Shown: positions 63,441 to 64,000 of the stretch, in pieces
Layout: every line of letters begins with the position of its first letter
How positions within the stretch are numbered: position 1 is the first letter of the stretch
Source of the DNA: Nitrincola tibetensis
GTDB lineage: Bacteria; Pseudomonadota; Gammaproteobacteria; Pseudomonadales; Balneatricaceae
Assembly (NCBI RefSeq): GCF_003284585.1
Contig: NZ_QKRX01000007.1
Coordinates: 62,001 to 126,000 of the forward strand
Length of the DNA: 64,000 nt
Reading direction: 5' to 3'
Notes under the pieces: model-generated
What the model saw: only the letters and a program-made list of their open reading frames with translations
Database searches by the model: none
What the model was told of the DNA's origin: nothing
Made by a program: the position numbers and the translations under genes

Positions 63441-64000
63441 ATGGAAAAAACATCTGCACAGGTTGCTGATCAGGTTGCTGAGAAAATTGAAACGCTTATC
63501 CTAGATGGTGTATTAAGTGTTGGGCAGCGTTTACCTTCTGAGCGACGTTTAACCGAAAAACTGGGGTTCTCGCGCTCAGGGTTAAGAGAAGGGTTAAAGT
63601 TGTTGAGGGCTCGCGGTATTATTCGAACAGAGCAAGGCAAGGGATCCTATGTTGCTCCCCTTTTAAACGGCCCATCAACACCCTTAATGCATTTGTTTAG
63701 TGATCACCCGCGAACTCTCTATGATTTATTGGAGGTGCGTGCTTTATTAGAAGGAGAGTCCGCACGTCTTGCGGCCATGCGTGCCACGGCGGCGGATGTA
63801 ATTATGATTCGTCGACGCTACCAAGAATGGGTCGAGGCGCATAGTGCCTCAAATACCCTTAAGCCCCAAGATCATGCACGCTTAGATCATGGCTTTCATC
63901 TCGCTATATGTGAGGCCTCTCATAATCCTGTGTTGGTGCAAACATTGCAATCGCTAACGGATTTATTGATTAGCTCAGTCTTTGCATCGGTAAATAATTT
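63441..64000 (+). CDS. glcC: Glycolate operon regulator GlcC (partial, C-terminus cut by window)
   Basis: This is a GntR/FadR-family regulator, cut by the right edge after about 186 codons (E. coli 254). The winged-helix part reads LPSERRLTEKLGFSRSGLRE and the FCD domain has TLYDLLEVRALLEGESARLA, HARLDHGFHLAICEASHN, and TLQSLTDLLISSVFASVNN. This is very close to E. coli GlcC. GlcC activates the glc genes in response to glycolate or acetate-type acids. Two operator-like palindromes lie upstream, and a matching one before glcD. Confidence 0.93.
   Translation, partial: MEKTSAQVADQVAEKIETLILDGVLSVGQRLPSERRLTEKLGFSRSGLREGLKLLRARGIIRTEQGKGSYVAPLLNGPSTPLMHLFSDHPRTLYDLLEVRALLEGESARLAAMRATAADVIMIRRRYQEWVEAHSASNTLKPQDHARLDHGFHLAICEASHNPVLVQTLQSLTDLLISSVFASVNN

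Overview
The window is a stretch of chromosome from a gammaproteobacterium, most like the Oceanospirillales/Pseudomonas side of the class. Evidence for this is the gene order comF/bioBFHCD, the ubiG-mupP-yciK cluster, the supraoperon gyrA-serC-pheA-hisC-tyrA/aroA-cmk-rpsA-ihfB with a TyrA-AroA fusion, and pdhR next to aceEF. Most genes are housekeeping. No rRNA, tRNA, CRISPR array, prophage or intact insertion sequence was found.

Layout. 1-800: 3'-truncated Na/phosphate cotransporter-like gene. 884-6192: comF, divergent from the five-gene biotin operon. 6289-9595: a small protein, a SprA-like metallopeptidase-like protein, a YbfF-type esterase and xseA. 9748-12928: guaB and guaA. 12950-14520: a gene graveyard with pieces of an IS66 transposase, a PagL lipid A deacylase and a GC-rich two-component system. 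14533-18100: an intact two-component system related to that wreck, divergent from a DUF418-like membrane protein and a frameshifted secreted protein. 18178-19431: metal efflux pair dmeF/dmeR. 19737-26869: tadA, mltF, purL, an OmpA-like lattice protein and a YciI protein. 27087-32247: PHP nuclease, yciO, an H-NS-like protein, rluB, yciK, mupP, ubiG. 32394-44773: gyrA and the serC-to-pyrF block, then a ComEA-like protein. 44812-54443: AEC transporter, D-lactate dehydrogenase, pdhR, aceE, aceF. 54521-54704: 23 perfect copies of an 8-bp repeat. 54781-64000: AGCS symporter, the glcDEFG glycolate genes, aas, and glcC (cut by the window end).

The most unusual result is in the aromatic amino acid genes. 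PheA keeps its chorismate mutase and ACT domains but has lost about 75-80 residues of the prephenate dehydratase domain. In the TyrA-AroA fusion the prephenate dehydrogenase half looks intact, while the EPSP synthase half has lost almost every known catalytic residue with the frame still open. Two separate catalytic domains in one operon therefore look like pseudoenzymes. If so, the cell must make EPSP and phenylpyruvate with enzymes encoded elsewhere, and the retained parts may form a chorismate-to-tyrosine branch with leftover or regulatory domains.

A second theme is GntR/FadR-type control of two-carbon and three-carbon metabolism. Two copies of the PdhR-type box lie between the D-lactate dehydrogenase gene and pdhR. 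TGGTCnGACCA palindromes lie in front of both glcD and glcC. Other notable structures are a 7x9-bp repeat in the acidic tail of GyrA, an 18-bp palindrome between the two-component system and its divergent neighbour, and a G-tract operator before dmeR.
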